A stretch of 34,482 nucleotides of DNA from Blastocatellia bacterium (lineage in GTDB: Bacteria > Acidobacteriota > Blastocatellia > HR10 > J050). The position numbers and the translations under genes were made by a program. The notes below the pieces were generated by a model, which made no database searches, was not told the DNA's origin, and was given only the letters and a program-made list of their open reading frames with translations. Of the stretch, positions 34,349 to 34,482 are shown piece after piece (position 1 is the first letter of the stretch; every line of letters begins with the position of its first letter). Where the stretch lies: positions 1-34,482 of the forward strand of contig JANWZE010000009.1 of NCBI GenBank assembly GCA_025054955.1, read 5' to 3'.

Positions 34349-34482
34349 ATGAATTATCTCGCTGGTTTGTTATGTCTGAGCATGACGTTGATCGTCGCCT
34401 GCTGTGCGGAGACTTCCATGATGGCTTCCCTGCGCCAAGCGCCTACCGGGCAATTCCGCGCCTTCTGGGTTGATGCGTTCAA
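34349..34482 (+). CDS. Second GHL10-like glycoside hydrolase, lipoprotein, 5' part only
   Basis: The ATG at 34349 follows GGAGAGG (34338-34344). The 44 visible codons begin MNYLAGLLCLSMTLIVAC, a lipoprotein signal with the lipobox IVAC. After a short spacer they read TGQFRAFWVDAF and run off the window. RAFWVDAF matches the opening strand of GHL10 barrels (compare RALWVTRA in the gene at 26214). The protein is probably anchored by lipid to a membrane and hydrolyses glycan, as a companion of the first GHL10 enzyme. Only the start is visible, so family assignment rests on about ten residues. Confidence 0.65.
   Translation, partial: MNYLAGLLCLSMTLIVACCAETSMMASLRQAPTGQFRAFWVDAF

Noticed and set aside
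1-34482. CRISPR array, tRNA, rRNA, transposase or phage genes
   Set aside because: None seen: the tandem heptamers have no spacers, no tRNA T-loop with a matching cloverleaf was found by eye, and no integrase or transposase motif appears in any supported frame.

Overview
The window (34,482 bp, GC in the mid-50s percent by eye) looks like a chromosomal contig from a diderm bacterium, most probably an Acidobacteriota member (Blastocatellia-like). The grounds are two outer-membrane proteins with an N-terminal carboxypeptidase-regulatory-like domain, one of them a 1,090-residue Oar-like receptor of the kind abundant in that phylum. Multihaem cytochromes, DUF2270, DUF4920 and GlcG-like proteins, and many short intergenic repeats, fit the same picture. 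This assignment is inference; there is no rRNA or tRNA to confirm it.

Region 1 (about 900-15,190) is a redox and signalling block. A sigma70-like promoter drives a membrane-anchored pentahaem cytochrome (960-2348) and a type II NADH dehydrogenase-like flavoprotein fused to a cyclic-nucleotide-binding domain (2360-3994). Converging on these is a minus-strand operon in the order beta-barrel protein (8734-11073), decahaem cytochrome with an LVIVD-type propeller and C-terminal anchor (4829-8716), and DUF2270 membrane protein (4128-4832). Divergent from the barrel gene is a secreted double-GlcG protein (11180-12757), followed in a tight plus-strand run by a class II cyclic-nucleotide phosphodiesterase-like MBL enzyme (12762-13538) and an FHA-GAF-adenylate cyclase (13556-15190). 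One locus therefore holds a predicted cAMP maker, a predicted breaker and a respiratory enzyme with an apparently intact cAMP pocket.

Region 2 (15,191-25,956) is mostly housekeeping or metabolic: a DUF4920 protein, a LOG-like TIGR00725 protein with an SDR oxidoreductase, a truncated Uma2 remnant, a dicarboxylate/glutamate-type symporter, remnants of a Tat-exported (possibly multicopper oxidase) gene, an Atg22-like MFS transporter overlapping a PlsC-type acyltransferase, and a bifunctional enoyl-CoA hydratase/3-hydroxyacyl-CoA dehydrogenase.

Region 3 (26,214-34,482) reads as a cell-wall (peptidoglycan) utilisation locus: a GHL10/DigH-like glycosidase, a large TonB-dependent receptor, a secreted fusion of an AmiE-like serine hydrolase with a NamZ exo-muramidase, and the start of a second, lipoprotein GHL10 glycosidase cut by the window end.

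The intergenic DNA is rich in repeats: a 14-unit heptamer array, a dispersed two-hairpin element, common CTCTGTGGCC-type repeats, and a CACAGGCG/CGCCTGTG tetraloop hairpin that sits 24-26 nt before the start codon of three different genes. No tRNA, rRNA, CRISPR array or transposase was seen.
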